Shown here piece after piece: positions 63,763 to 64,000 of a stretch of 64,000 nucleotides of DNA (its first letter is position 1; each line of letters begins with the position of its first letter). Location of the stretch: the NCBI GenBank assembly GCA_963971225.1, contig OZ020270.1, positions 25,729,123 to 25,793,122 of the forward strand. Reading direction: 5' to 3'. The position numbers and the translations under genes were made by a program. The notes under the pieces were generated by a model, which was not told where the DNA came from, searched no databases, and saw only the letters and a program-made list of their open reading frames with translations. Origin of the DNA: Melieria omissa. Its lineage: Eukaryota; Arthropoda; Insecta; Diptera; Ulidiidae.

Positions 63763-64000
63763 AAAAATCTCACAAGAGGTAGCGTTATCCACAGCTGATT
63801 TTATAGCAAAAATTGATCAAATATTTGATTGCATGAATAGTGGATCTTTGTATGCAGATAACTGCTACCGATCTTAATCTGAACATTAAGAAAGAATCGC
63901 ACACATTTATTCAAACATTCTTATATTATCTAGAGGAAGTGAAATTTGTTGATGAAAAAAAACGAGTTTTCTTCCTAGATGGCATGAAACTATCCTTAAA
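63677..64000 (+). pseudogene. P2 transposase continuation past the A-run break
   Basis: After the run of seven A near 63763 the protein continues in another frame with the ISQEVALSTADFIAKIDQIF block, matching IFIEKTNRLFDCLNSHVLF of the P remnant at 19274-20040. Further open sequence to 64000 shows the HTFIQTFLYYLEEV region. The C-terminal catalytic part lies beyond the window. Confidence 0.7.

Larger units (their letters stand above)
55993..64000 (+). mobile_element. P-type transposon (P2), split by LINE C, running off the right edge
   Basis: A THAP-domain start at 55993 and the rest of a P-type transposase from about 62540 onward lie on the same strand, separated by LINE C. The left terminal region may include the 126-bp tandem repeat and Z copy 2. 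The right end is outside the window. Confidence 0.75.

Overview
This window looks like repeat-dense, intergenic DNA from a higher fly. A tephritid fruit fly is a reasonable guess. The evidence is the mix of element types (Ty3/gypsy, BEL/Pao, EN-RT-RNase H LINEs, CR1/Jockey-type LINEs, P, hAT, mariner, Helitron and Transib-like), the short GT-AG introns and the ribose-5-phosphate isomerase sequence. The species is an inference, not something I can read directly. I see no intact ordinary host gene. Almost everything recognisable is a transposable element, and most are nested in one another with readable target site duplications (TSDs).

Layout. 0-2 kb: a gypsy LTR scrap and a hAT transposase remnant. 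2.2-13.1 kb: an element with long inverted arms (2196-2587 and 12673-13080) and a 143-bp minisatellite inside. It is split by a minus-strand LINE (LINE B, itself carrying a tRNA-derived SINE) and by a nearly complete gypsy (gypsy 1, 6915-12638). 13.2-20.4 kb: a P-superfamily element bounded by CACTAAG ends and a 7-bp duplication, holding a Helitron, CR1/Jockey-type LINE A and a decayed P transposase. 20.4-34.4 kb: dispersed 'Z' repeats, a BEL/Pao fragment, a full-length LINE (LINE D, 23833-29325, both ORFs open), a long hairpin, and LINE E between two 140-bp direct repeats. 34.7-37.3 kb: two mariner remnants. 37.8-51.7 kb: a BEL/Pao element with 227-bp LTRs. It was opened first or second by LINE F (which took in gypsy 2 and a SINE) and also by a 1.34-kb element with RAG-like ends. 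51.7-54.5 kb: a block between inverted repeats with a decayed ribose-5-phosphate isomerase copy and a possible two-exon 50-codon gene. 55.7-64 kb: a P-type transposase gene split in its THAP domain by LINE C, which is itself split by a 2-kb hAT-type element. The P gene runs off the right edge.

How the parts relate. The reading frames give an insertion order. Removing each insert plus one TSD copy rejoins the BEL frame at the LINE F site and at the Transib-like site, and rejoins the LINE C frame at the hAT site. LINE D is the best candidate for a recently active autonomous element. The gypsy copies have 4-bp TSDs and LTR pairs that differ by roughly 1.4% (gypsy 1) and 3-4% (gypsy 2) by eye. 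The strongest candidate for something new is the element at 49848-51187. Both of its ends read as CACAGTG, a 12-bp spacer and an ACAAAA-type nonamer, and it is flanked by CGACG duplications. That is the layout of a V(D)J recombination signal on a Transib-like transposon.
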